A DNA stretch of 21,166 nucleotides from an uncultured Collinsella sp. (GCA_900541175.1 UQIT01000032.1:1-21166), one strand, 5' to 3'; shown: positions 14,169 through 20,866, counted from the stretch's first letter. Made by a program: numbers and translations. The notes: a model not told the origin generated them from the sequence alone.

Positions 14169-15155
14169 CTAGAAGCACCAAGCAGGGCAGACGCAAATCG
14201 AGGTCGTCGCAAAGTCGCCGTCCAACGGACCGCCGCTGACGTTGACACGGAGGAAGTTCGCAGGGTAGCCCGGACTCACCGAACGCTCCCACCAAACGCT
14301 GCCAATGGAGATGGCGGAGTTGCTCGAATAGTTCGATTTCACCTTACCCCTGAAGCCCTCGTACTGGGCGCCCTCGGAGGAAGTCCACGGGAAACTGGAG
14401 ACCCAATAGGAAATGGGGACGATCTCGGAATCGCTGAGTAGGAACAGCTTGTCCGTTGTCGCCGTCACGGTGTCATCCTTTTCCGTGTACCCGCTGACGT
14501 TGTGCGAGAGCTTCCTGACCGGTTTCACCTTGGACTGGAAATCGGAGGGCATCAGGTTCCAGATCTCGCCGGAATTCATTTTCCGGCGCAAGTCCGACTG
14601 CTCCCAGCCGCCGGCATTCGTTTTCGTGGCGTTCATGCAGGATCTGATACCCGTCGAGGTGGTGAGGAACGTCAGTCCCGCCTTGCCCGAACCGTCCGTG
14701 AGGTCGTCGTGGTTGATGCCGATGATGCGGTACTCGAGCGTCTGCCCATCTGTCAGCTTTATCGAGAACTTGGTGGCGGCATCCATGGCGGCCTTCGCCT
14801 TGGCGTAGGCGATAGACGATGTACCGTTCTTGGCAATGTCTCTGGCAACCGCCTCCTGCTCATCGAGCGTCCAATCCTTCGCATCCTTGGCTACCGCCGC
14901 TTGGACAGTCGCGGAGTCGGCCCCAGTGGAGCTGTCGCCGGACGCGCCTCCCTCGGTGCCGCCGGTCGCCCCGCTGTTCACCGTGTTGCCGACCAGGTTG
15001 AACTGGTTTCGGATGGCACCCGCCACGCCGGGTCCGGCGAACACTATGACCAGGCCGATGATCGCGATGATCAGGACGTACTCGATGATACTTTGACCTC
15101 GGAGGCGGGTATTCCTAGGAGATACCCCCCCCCCGAAGGTTCCGCGCCGCTGCAT
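14169..15155 (-). CDS. Flp/type IV pilin-like protein with DUF6273-like C-terminal domain, copy 2 (tract shifted)
   Basis: This paralogue of the gene at 10308-11306 has 328 residues from ATG at 15155. Leader RLRG and QSIIEYVLIIAIIGLVIVF are almost identical to copy 1, as is the next stretch through NLVGNTVNSG. The C-terminal domain keeps GGWEQSDLRRKMNSGEIW, KLFLLSDSE, GAQYEGF, WWERS and CVCPAWCF, but the rest has diverged, most of all after LFLLS. The tract here has ten G (15125-15134). The well-placed ATG at 15159 (AGGGAG 8 nt upstream) therefore leads to a TAG stop after 14 codons. Only the second ATG at 15155, 12 nt from the same ribosome-binding site, reads into the protein. Expression may be off or reduced in the sequenced cells. 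Same proposed role as copy 1: a surface protein processed by a prepilin peptidase. Confidence 0.82.
   Translation of the reverse strand: MQRRGTFGGGVSPRNTRLRGQSIIEYVLIIAIIGLVIVFAGPGVAGAIRNQFNLVGNTVNSGATGGTEGGASGDSSTGADSATVQAAVAKDAKDWTLDEQEAVARDIAKNGTSSIAYAKAKAAMDAATKFSIKLTDGQTLEYRIIGINHDDLTDGSGKAGLTFLTTSTGIRSCMNATKTNAGGWEQSDLRRKMNSGEIWNLMPSDFQSKVKPVRKLSHNVSGYTEKDDTVTATTDKLFLLSDSEIVPISYWVSSFPWTSSEGAQYEGFRGKVKSNYSSNSAISIGSVWWERSVSPGYPANFLRVNVSGGPLDGDFATTSICVCPAWCF
15125..15134 (-). repeat. Homopolymeric G10 tract in the leader of copy 2
   Basis: Ten consecutive G sit at the place equivalent to the G9 tract of copy 1. The one-base difference changes which start codon is in frame with the pilin domain. 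It lies before the predicted cleavage site, so tract length would not alter the mature protein. Confidence 0.85.
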
Positions 15156-15173
15156 ACATATGCGACACTCCCT
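15151..15173 (-). promoter_or_regulatory. Ribosome-binding site and two overlapping start codons, copy 2
   Basis: AGGGAG (15173-15168) is followed 8 nt later by ATG at 15159 and by a second ATG at 15155 in the +1 frame. With G10, the first gives a 14-codon dead end and the second the full protein. The sequence from the ribosome-binding site to the first ATG is identical to copy 1. Confidence 0.75.
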
Positions 15174-15234
15174 TCGTATGGGGATTGATATTGCATGCAG
15201 AGCGTACGTTAGAGCGAACCAATCAGCCCGTAAC

Positions 15235-15249
15235 GTGCCGATGCGGCAA
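15235..15249. promoter_or_regulatory. Imperfect inverted repeat upstream of copy 2
   Basis: GTGCCGATGCGGCAA occupies the same place relative to the start codon (76 nt) as the perfect palindrome upstream of copy 1 (74 nt). The surrounding leader is only partly similar, so retention of this element suggests function. Confidence 0.45.
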
Positions 15250-15371
15250 CAAGTGCGGCGGGGAAGGAGTCAGGCGCCCTCAGAGCGGCTATGACGCTCG
15301 CTTCGGGCGTTGCCCGCATTCCTATCGAGGCAACCGTTTCACACCTTTAGATAGACGAATGAAAGCCATAG

Positions 15372-15404
15372 AAAAGCGGGGTCCGGCTACAAGCCGAACC
15401 CCGC
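15372..15404 (-). terminator. Terminator of the RHH antitoxin-like gene
   Basis: A 12-bp stem with one mismatch (15376-15387 / 15393-15404) and a 5-nt loop is followed on the minus strand by TTTTC. It lies about 40 nt beyond the stop codon at 15445. Confidence 0.85.
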
Positions 15405-15444
15405 CCAAGAGAAACATTTAGAGTCGGGGAAGACACTACGTGTA

Positions 15445-15672
15445 TCACTCGGCCTCCGCTGCCATGCGCACGACCTCTTCCATTGGGTAACGTATTCCAT
15501 CATCCGCGTCCAAGGCCTCGTCGTAGGCCTCGGTGTCCGCCATGTCCTCAGCCTTCTCGAGGGCGGCCCTTTTCACGAACTCAGGAAAGGACATGCCGGC
15601 GGTGTCCGCAAGGCTCTGAATCAAGGCCCTTTCGTCCTCGTCGAACTTGACCGCGATCTCGCACATCGCCAT
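15445..15672 (-). CDS. RHH antitoxin-like protein (DUF6290-like), no toxin partner
   Basis: This 75-residue acidic protein starts MAMCEIAVKFDEDERALI and continues with AGMSFPEFVKRAALEKAED. The pattern of a short beta strand followed by two helices is that of ribbon-helix-helix antitoxins, with a closer likeness to the DUF6290 group whose members pair with RelE-type toxins. The acidic C-terminus (EAYDEALDADDGIRYPMEEV) is the kind of segment that wraps a toxin. ATG at 15672 is chosen for GGGAG 5 nt upstream; an in-frame ATG two codons later is also possible. A GATAAT -10 box lies about 40 nt upstream and a terminator follows, so it is a single-gene transcript. No toxin gene lies downstream or upstream, so it is an orphan antitoxin or a DNA-binding regulator. 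Confidence 0.8.
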   Translation of the reverse strand: MAMCEIAVKFDEDERALIQSLADTAGMSFPEFVKRAALEKAEDMADTEAYDEALDADDGIRYPMEEVVRMAAEAE

Positions 15673-15708
15673 GGTTGCTCCCGTCAACGCCGTCATCGAA
15701 GTGAATCC

Positions 15709-15736
15709 ATTATCCACCCACCGCATACGCCCTGAA
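15709..15736 (-). promoter_or_regulatory. Promoter of the RHH antitoxin-like gene
   Basis: On the minus strand a GATAAT -10 box (15714-15709) lies 16 nt after a weak TTCAGG -35 candidate (about 15736-15731). The -10 box and spacer are conserved in the fragment copy near 13950. Confidence 0.5.
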
Positions 15737-15757
15737 CTCCAAATGCCAAGCAAGGGA

Positions 15758-15859
15758 GAAAACCGAGGACCCGAAGGCATTATCAAATCGGGCGATGAAG
15801 GGAGTGAACAGGACGACGTAATCGGAGTCCGTCCCGCCATCTGGGTCAAATTGAATTAG
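15758..15859 (+). pseudogene. 3' fragment of a DUF6273-like gene, opposite orientation
   Basis: The plus strand is open to a TAG at 15857-15859 and ends IGVRPAIWVKLN. The GVRPAxW ending is how I recall many DUF6273-domain proteins finishing, and it corresponds in place to the CVCPAWCF ends of the two pilin-like genes. There is no start codon, ribosome-binding site or body of the domain upstream; the antitoxin promoter lies there instead. It is probably the remnant of a third such gene, lying in the opposite orientation. The assignment rests on about a dozen residues. Confidence 0.45.
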
Positions 15860-15881
15860 AAGCCGGCTCTCAAAACGGCTG

Positions 15882-15919
15882 AAACGAAAAGCCGACCTCG
15901 ATGCGCTTGGGGTCGGCTT
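15882..15919 (-). terminator. Terminator of the LRR gene
   Basis: A 9-bp stem AAGCCGACC (15889-15897) / GGTCGGCTT (15911-15919) with a 13-nt loop is followed on the minus strand by TTTTCGTTT. It lies about 25 nt beyond the presumed original end of the LRR reading frame. Confidence 0.85.
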
Positions 15920-15941
15920 CTCGCAGTGAGTTCGGTTCCGG

Positions 15942-16727
15942 TTACCGCCAGGCCTTGGGGAGAATTACTCCGGGGCCTTGCTATTGAATCCAAAATGATA
16001 AGCATCAGCGCGGACATTCCAATTCGAGCAATCGAGATTGAGCTTGTCACAGCACTCGAACATGAGACCGAAATCTGTTGCCTTTTCGGTAATTTCGAGC
16101 TGATCGACAGCGGCTTGCATTGCGCCGTCGCTCATTGCGCGGCAATTGTGAAACAGACAGTGGAACGACAGCACATTGGATGTTTCCCATCCGCCCAGAT
16201 AGGGCGATTTCATCCGTTTGCAGCCGAGAAAGGTACCGTTAAGCCTTATGAGCGACTGAGTGGACCAGTTCGACGCGTCGATAGAAGTCAGGCTACTGCA
16301 ATCCCCAAAGGTCAAGAAGAAATCTGAACATCTGGACGTATCGAGCTTTTGGACATCGATGCTCGAAAGGTTCTCCATTCTGTAAAACCAGTAGTCGATT
16401 GAAGTCGGAGCTATGCCGCTATCGGCGACCTTTACCGTGCGGACCGCAGTTCGAACCGACCACCAAGGAATATTTGGCTCATGCGCGAGCCACTCACCCC
16501 GTTTATCCCAATTAAGGTTCACGTCCTTCTCTGACTCGAACCCCGTATAAACATCGGTCACCCTGCGGCAGTTGAACATATCTCCCACTTGCGGAACTCC
16601 ACGCCTCTTGTAGAACATGAGGCTGTGGTCGTCCTCACTGTAAATCGCGAAGGCCGTGCCGTTCTGCGTGGAACTGATATGCCGCTGCGGCAATCACACT
16701 AAGAAGGTAAGGCGTTCGGAGTGACAT
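15942..16727 (-). pseudogene. BspA-type leucine-rich repeat surface protein, probably frameshifted at both ends
   Basis: The main open frame (16693-15965) encodes AFAIYSEDDHSLMFYKRRGVP, VTDVYTGFE, then repeats such as LSSIDVQKLDTSRCSDFF and LTSIDASNWSTQSL, the DUF285/BspA-type LRR pattern of cell-surface proteins. It has no good start: a TGA directly precedes the TTG at 16693. In the neighbouring frame an ATG at 16727 begins MSLRTPYLLSVIAAAAYQ, a plausible signal peptide, and then runs out of frame. At the other end, the frame stops after NSKAPE, while the next frame reads on as GVILPKAWR to a stop at 15942, an ending I recall for such modules. One-base changes near 16690 and 15968 would join all three parts. 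Sequencing errors or real inactivation both fit. Confidence 0.6.
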
Positions 16728-16788
16728 CCCGTTCCAAAACGTATGGGCTCAATATGCCCATGTCGGGTCGGCGGATGTCTGACGTCCG

Positions 16789-17037
16789 CTATGCACGCGA
16801 TCTCCTGTCCGACAGGAACCATGCGCAGAAGCGCAGGACGGGCAGGGCCGGCCCCGGCTGCCGTCCGGCCGCAGGAGATGCCAGGAGCCACAGGGCGAGC
16901 GCTGCGGCCTCGGGCGATGCGTGAACCTCCTCCGCGGCCGCTGCGACCTCGTCCTCGAGTTCTTCGGTGGCCCTGAGCCACGAGCGGTTGATCGATAGCC
17001 CTATAAGTTCATCAGGTACGCTAGAGCCAGTCGTCAT
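16789..17037 (-). CDS. Small hypothetical protein overlapping the end of the YbjN-like gene
   Basis: An 82-residue frame starts at ATG 17037, overlapping the last 17 nt of the upstream gene, so it could be translationally coupled. GAGGGGG lies 11 nt upstream, a rather long spacing. It begins MTTGSSVPDELIGLSINRSW, continues with an acidic helical part (ATEELEDEVAAAAEEVHASP), then a hydrophobic Ala/Leu part and a Pro/Arg-rich end. No family is recognised. It may be real or a chance frame in G+C-rich DNA. Confidence 0.35.
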   Translation of the reverse strand: MTTGSSVPDELIGLSINRSWLRATEELEDEVAAAAEEVHASPEAAALALWLLASPAAGRQPGPALPVLRFCAWFLSDRRSRA

Positions 17038-17593
17038 TATAGACGAACCCCCTCGTATACAGCTCATCGACGAAGCGCAGCGCGTCGTGCGCGGACCAGT
17101 CCTTCTGGGCCAGGCCTTCTATCGCGATGGCGATGCTCTCGAAGATTCCGACACCATTCCTGAACAGGATCTTCAGCGCCTCGTCCCTCGCGGCCTGGTT
17201 GTTGCGGAGGGACGGAAGGAACGCAGCCGGGATAACGGCCTCGTAGAACATGTCCCGATCGAGTACCGCGAAGCGGCCGGGGACCCTGTTCCTGGCGTTC
17301 ATCTCGTTGACGAGCGCGACGAAGCGGGGCCGGGTCGAGGGTGCTATCCTGCGCGGCGAGAGGAATGTCGTGGCAACGATCCCGCTACTCTCCATGTTGA
17401 TCGATATCTGGATCGAGGGGACCGAGCTCACGATGAAGTGGGCGGCGTCTGCCCTGAGCTCCACGACGTTGCCGTGCATGACGATGCCGGGGCCGTGTGC
17501 GGGCCTGTACCTGCCGTCGGCGCTTGCCTGGTCACGGACGATCTGCCTCAGCAGGTCTTCATTCGAACACTGCCCGCCATTTATGGCCTCCAT
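17021..17593 (-). CDS. YbjN-like domain protein (type III secretion chaperone-like fold)
   Basis: The 190-residue protein starts at ATG 17593, with a strong AAGGAGG 6 nt upstream. Residues about 75-130 contain ISINMESSGIVATT, RPRFVALVNEMNARN and GRFAVLDRDMFYEAVIP. The layout 'R..v..lvN.lN....G.F..d....y...i' is that of YbjN-like domains, which share a fold with type III secretion chaperones but are widespread in bacteria without such systems. Their roles vary and are mostly unknown. A C-terminal helical region (ESIAIAIEGLAQKDWSAHDALRF) follows. It is transcribed away from the gene at 17713 from overlapping divergent promoters. Family assignment is by pattern only. Confidence 0.65.
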   Translation of the reverse strand: MEAINGGQCSNEDLLRQIVRDQASADGRYRPAHGPGIVMHGNVVELRADAAHFIVSSVPSIQISINMESSGIVATTFLSPRRIAPSTRPRFVALVNEMNARNRVPGRFAVLDRDMFYEAVIPAAFLPSLRNNQAARDEALKILFRNGVGIFESIAIAIEGLAQKDWSAHDALRFVDELYTRGFVYNDDWL

Positions 17594-17630
17594 AGACGAC
17601 CTCCTTCGGACATAAATCTCAACTGTTCTC

Positions 17631-17669
17631 ACTATACATGTTGCAGTCACTGCGAACAAGAACTATACT
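17631..17669. promoter_or_regulatory. Overlapping divergent promoters with a palindrome between the -10 boxes
   Basis: On the plus strand TTGCAG (17641-17646) and TATACT (17664-17669) are spaced by 17 nt. On the minus strand TTGTTC (17659-17654) and TATAGT (17636-17631) are also spaced by 17 nt. Each -35 box lies inside the other promoter's spacer, so the two cannot be occupied freely at once. The shared core contains the near-palindrome GTTGCAGTCACTGCGAAC (17640-17657), a candidate operator. The promoters serve the genes starting at 17713 (+) and 17593 (-). Confidence 0.75.
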
Positions 17670-17712
17670 TCAAACAGCAAAACGCATGCTACCTATTAAA
17701 GGAGATAACAAC

Positions 17713-18159
17713 ATGGCGAACCAGACTCCCCCCATGCGCAAAGCAATCCGCACTGCGAACGAGAACGCGTGGCTCCTGTCTGAAGCAACGTCTCGCGTGA
17801 TTGCAGAAACAGGCAAGCCCGCCCCAACGCCGAGCACGGTGCTCGCATATGCCTTAGACAAGTTGGACGATCAGATGACAATAGCCGCAGCCGCCAAGAA
17901 GAGGATCGATTTTGATCAAGTTATGTGCCCGATCGAGGAATTCTGCAAGCTGGCCCAGCTTCCTCCAGCAACGACCAGCAGCCTGAGCGGCCGCTATGTC
18001 TTCACGGTAACGGGTCAGAAGGTAATCACTCATCTAATGCAAATGAACGCTCGCCTGACGCTCGACCTTCTGCCCTGCGAAGTTAAAAGTTGCTACACCA
18101 TCCGTTGCGCTATGCGCGTCTTTCTGCTGGACGCATACGGCACGGTGCCGATGGTGTAG
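17713..18159 (+). CDS. Hypothetical protein of 148 residues
   Basis: The ATG at 17713 follows AAAGGAGAT at ideal spacing and a good promoter, so the gene is probably real. I recognise no family. The protein begins MANQTPPMRKAIRTANENAW and has helical stretches (LLSEATSRVIAETGK, STVLAYALDKLDDQM). The C-terminal half contains four cysteines, two of them in EVKSCYTIRC, and a hydrophobic end (MRVFLLDAYGTVPMV). The first half could be a small DNA-binding or antitoxin-like fold, but there is no diagnostic motif. Codon use is less G+C-biased than in the housekeeping operon. Confidence 0.7.
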   Translation: MANQTPPMRKAIRTANENAWLLSEATSRVIAETGKPAPTPSTVLAYALDKLDDQMTIAAAAKKRIDFDQVMCPIEEFCKLAQLPPATTSSLSGRYVFTVTGQKVITHLMQMNARLTLDLLPCEVKSCYTIRCAMRVFLLDAYGTVPMV

Positions 18160-18523
18160 TAGACGCCTGGACACGCAGAAACCGCGCGCCATCCCATCTA
18201 GCCGCCCGGCCGGTGGTTTGCCAATTCGTCCCAAAACGTATGCCGTCCGGCACGACCGACGGCCGAGTCTTGCGCCCCGTTCGGGCAGCGCCAGAACCCC
18301 GTGCCGGAACCCATGCGGTCGATTGCAGGGGAATTCAGCCGAGGCCATCGAGGAGCCGACCTAGGGACGGTGCCCTCAGTCCTCGAAGGATTTCAACCGC
18401 CCCTTAAAGGCTCGGATTGATTTAACGGTTGATTCAATCCGGCAGAATATGCCGGGCATGGACCGGTTGACACAATGTAAGGTAAAAAGCAGATGCGGCC
18501 GTACGCCGGTGCGGGGTTCGGGT
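18160..18523. other. Intergenic stretch without a recognisable gene
   Basis: No frame here has a ribosome-binding site or a family pattern. A 12-nt string CCAAAACGTATG (18231-18242) also occurs at 16734-16745, just upstream of the LRR gene. Several TTGA-type boxes near 18418-18471 could be promoter parts, but none has a matching -10 at proper spacing. It may be the decayed remains of older genes. Confidence 0.4.
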
Positions 18524-18555
18524 GATGTGATAGAAAGAAATATACGTATTACATC
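18524..18555. promoter_or_regulatory. Inverted repeat upstream of the small RHH gene, candidate operator
   Basis: GATGTGATA (18524-18532) and TATTACATC (18547-18555) form an inverted repeat with one mismatch and a 14-nt A+T-rich centre. It ends 17 nt before the start codon at 18573. Autoregulatory RHH antitoxins typically bind such sites over their own promoter, so the placement fits. Confidence 0.5.
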
Positions 18556-18572
18556 TAACCAAGAGGTGCGTC

Positions 18573-18767
18573 ATGGCAACCGCCACCGCAGCCCTGAGAA
18601 TCCCCGAGGACCTTGCGAACAGGTACGACCGCCTGGCGAAGTCGACGGGCCGCACGAAAAACTTCTACATGACGGAGGCGCTTGCCGCAGAGATAGGCAG
18701 GCTCGAATACGAGTACGGCCTCATGAATTATCCGGGAAGCGTTTGGTTGCGAGGCACGCCGGTGTGA
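18573..18767 (+). CDS. RHH/CopG-type antitoxin-like protein, probably shortened
   Basis: The 64-residue protein reads MATATAALRIPEDLANRYDR, then KSTGRTKNFYMTEALAAEIG, and RLEYEYGL. This is the strand-helix-helix pattern of ribbon-helix-helix antitoxins paired with RelE/ParE-type toxins. The start follows AAGAGG at reasonable spacing. After EYEYGL the tail (MNYPGSVWLRGTPV) is short and lacks the acidic toxin-binding segment usual for the family. No toxin gene follows; the next gene is a convergent histidine kinase. It is probably the remnant of a toxin-antitoxin pair cut at the island boundary near 18722. DNA binding may be retained. Confidence 0.75.
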   Translation: MATATAALRIPEDLANRYDRLAKSTGRTKNFYMTEALAAEIGRLEYEYGLMNYPGSVWLRGTPV

Positions 18768-18787
18768 GGGCCTGAGTCGTCAGGCCC
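18768..18787. terminator. Inverted repeat between convergent genes
   Basis: GGGCCTGA (18768-18775) and TCAGGCCC (18780-18787) form a perfect 8-bp stem with a 4-nt loop, overlapping the stop codon of the kinase gene. There is no T run on either strand, so termination is plausible but not assured. Confidence 0.45.
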
Positions 18788-20177
18788 CGCACAGGGGGAC
18801 CGCGATGGTGGCCACCGCGCCGCCCGAGGGGCTGTTGGCGAGCGAGACGGAGCCCCCGTGGGCGCTTGCGGCCTCGGAGGCGGCGTGGAGGCCGAGCCCG
18901 TAGTGGCGGCCTCCGTCGCGCGAGGAGCGGGAGGAGTCGTCTGTGAAGAGGCGCTCGCAGCCGCGTTCGAGGGCGGCGGGAGAGAAGCCCGGTCCGTCGT
19001 CGGACACCTCGATGACGAGGTGTCCGTCCGCGACGTCGCAGGAGACCGCCACGCGCGAGCGCGCGTGCTCGGCGGCGTTGGCCACGAGGTTCGCGGCCGC
19101 GCGGGCCAGGGCGGTTCGGTCGAGCGGGGCCTCGGGCGCGCCCGCGACAGCGGGGCCCGTGGCCGCGTCGAGCGTCACGCCTCGCGCCCGGGCGAGCTGG
19201 GCGGCCTCGGCGAGGACCTGCTCGCAGAGCTCGGCCGGCCGCATGGGGGCCCTCTCCGCCCCGCCGGACCCGCGCGAGGCCTCGATGAGCAGGCGCACGT
19301 AGCCGTCGAGCCTTTCGACACTGCCGGCTATATCGCGCGCGGCGGCCGCGAGGTCGGCGTCTTTCTCGTCTTCCAGCTCCTCCGCCACGAAGTCGGCGTT
19401 GGCGCGCAGCACGGTGAGCGGCGTCTTGAGGTCGTGGGCGAGCGACGCCACCTGCTCGCGCTGCCCCCGCTCCGCGGCCCAGCGGGCCTCGAGCGACTCG
19501 GCGAGGGAGGCCCGCATGGCGTCCATCGCGGCGAGGACGTCGTTCACCTCGCGCACGTTGGTGCTGCCGACCGCGAAGTCGAGATCCCCCGCGCCGACGC
19601 GCCCCGCCGCCTCCGCGAGCGGCGCCATCTTGCGCGAGATCACGCGGCTCGCGCGGCGCGCCACGAGCGCGAGCGCGAGCGCGCTTCCCGCAACGGCGCC
19701 GACGAGCATGAGGTTCTGCGGGTTGGGAAGCAGGCCGGCGAGGTCGCGCGAGACCCACTGCGGCAGGTACTCGCTGGCGAGTGCGCAGGCCCCGCCGCCC
19801 TTGAGCGGGAACGCGGCGTAGGTGAGGCCCGAGCCCCCGCCCTCGATCTCCACTGTGCCCGGATCCGCGGCGAGTGCCGCACGGGCCATTTCCGCCGCGT
19901 CCTCGAGCCGCGTGCCCTCGAGGTCTGTCATCAGCACGTGTCCGTCCTTATTCAGGATGAGGTAGCGGTACGCCGTCGGCACGTCCTGCTGCCCGCAGAC
20001 GCCGTCGCGTGCCAGGCCCTCCGCGACCTCGCGCGCATTGGCCGGCCCCCAGCTTGCCTCGTAGACGAAGCCCGCGTTGATCGCCGCGGAGAGCGCCATG
20101 AACGAGGCGAGCCACGCCGTGGCGACCGCCGCGAACGCGTAGGCGAAGTAGCGCGCGATGACGAAGGAGAGCGGCAT
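18780..20177 (-). CDS. Sensor histidine kinase
   Basis: The 465-residue membrane kinase has a first transmembrane segment at about 5-35, an extracytoplasmic sensor region (about 38-150), a second transmembrane segment (about 156-174) and a HAMP-like linker. The H box is SLAHDLKTPLTVL with phospho-acceptor H248. The ATPase domain has the N box (ANLVANAAEH, near 367), G1 (DDGPGF, near 393) and GLGL (427-430). It would phosphorylate the response regulator encoded directly upstream. ATG at 20177 is preferred because it begins just before the hydrophobic segment, 26 nt after the regulator's stop. An in-frame GTG at 20216 overlapping the regulator gene is the alternative. The signal sensed cannot be told. 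Third codon positions are almost all G or C, more so than in the rest of the window. Confidence 0.93.
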   Translation of the reverse strand: MPLSFVIARYFAYAFAAVATAWLASFMALSAAINAGFVYEASWGPANAREVAEGLARDGVCGQQDVPTAYRYLILNKDGHVLMTDLEGTRLEDAAEMARAALAADPGTVEIEGGGSGLTYAAFPLKGGGACALASEYLPQWVSRDLAGLLPNPQNLMLVGAVAGSALALALVARRASRVISRKMAPLAEAAGRVGAGDLDFAVGSTNVREVNDVLAAMDAMRASLAESLEARWAAERGQREQVASLAHDLKTPLTVLRANADFVAEELEDEKDADLAAAARDIAGSVERLDGYVRLLIEASRGSGGAERAPMRPAELCEQVLAEAAQLARARGVTLDAATGPAVAGAPEAPLDRTALARAAANLVANAAEHARSRVAVSCDVADGHLVIEVSDDGPGFSPAALERGCERLFTDDSSRSSRDGGRHYGLGLHAASEAASAHGGSVSLANSPSGGAVATIAVPLCGA

Positions 20178-20203
20178 GCCCCCGCGACCTCGCGCCCCGG
20201 TCC

Positions 20204-20866
20204 TCAGAGCTGCCACTTGTACCCCATCCCCCAGACGGTCGCGATCGGATCGGCGCCGGCCTCGGAGAGTTTCCTCCGGGCGCGGCTGACCTGCATGGAT
20301 ATGGCCGCGTCGTCGGCGTCGCTCTCCCAGCCGAGCACCGCCTCGCGGATCTGCGCGCGGCTCATGACCTGCCCGGGGTGGCGGGCGAGGTACTCGCAGA
20401 TGGCGTACTCGGTGGGCGTGAGCGGCACGGCCTCTCCGCCCACGGCGAGGCCGCGCGCCCCGAGGTCGATCCGCACCTCCCCGAAGGAGAGGGCGTGCGA
20501 GCGCGGCCGGCGCTCACGGCGTAGATGGGCCGCGACCTTGGCGCGCAGCTCCGCGGCCCCGAAGGGCTTGCGGACGTAGTCGTCGGCGCCCAGGCCGTAG
20601 CCGGCCACGGCGTCCTCCTCGGCCACGCGCGCGGTCAGGAAGATGATGGGCCCGTCGAAGTCCGGGCGGATCTGCCGCACGAGCTCGAAGCCGTCGAGCC
20701 CCGGCATCATGACGTCGCAGAGCACGAGGTCGAAGCGCGAGAGGTCCGTCCCCGGGACCGCCGTCGGGTCCGCCGCCTTGACGACCTCATGGCCGTCGCG
20801 GCCGAGGACGCGCGCGAGCGCGTCGAGGATCGCCCGCTCATCATCCACTGCCAGTATCCTCGCCAT
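20204..20866 (-). CDS. OmpR/PhoB-family response regulator
   Basis: The 220-residue regulator has an N-terminal receiver domain (ILAVDDERAILDAL, acidic pocket D8-D9, phospho-acceptor D51 in LCDVMMPGLDGFEL, T/K switch in FLTAR and VRKPFG). It ends in a winged-helix DNA-binding domain (LTPTEYAICEYLARHPGQV, then SRARRKLSEAG and VWGMGYKW). The ATG at 20866 has AGGAGG upstream. It forms a two-component pair with the kinase downstream. The receiver resembles, from memory, regulators found beside lantibiotic-immunity ABC transporters in related bacteria. The truncated membrane gene upstream would fit that, but this is speculation. Confidence 0.95.
   Translation of the reverse strand: MARILAVDDERAILDALARVLGRDGHEVVKAADPTAVPGTDLSRFDLVLCDVMMPGLDGFELVRQIRPDFDGPIIFLTARVAEEDAVAGYGLGADDYVRKPFGAAELRAKVAAHLRRERRPRSHALSFGEVRIDLGARGLAVGGEAVPLTPTEYAICEYLARHPGQVMSRAQIREAVLGWESDADDAAISMQVSRARRKLSEAGADPIATVWGMGYKWQL

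Noticed and set aside
16734..16745. Shared 12-nt string CCAAAACGTATG here and at 18231-18242
   Set aside because: The match does not extend beyond a few more bases and has no consistent context, so chance or a decayed repeat cannot be told apart.
18858..20579. Long plus-strand open frame of 573 codons opposite the kinase and regulator
   Set aside because: It is an antisense shadow caused by the extreme G+C bias; the minus strand encodes a complete kinase and regulator with all motifs.
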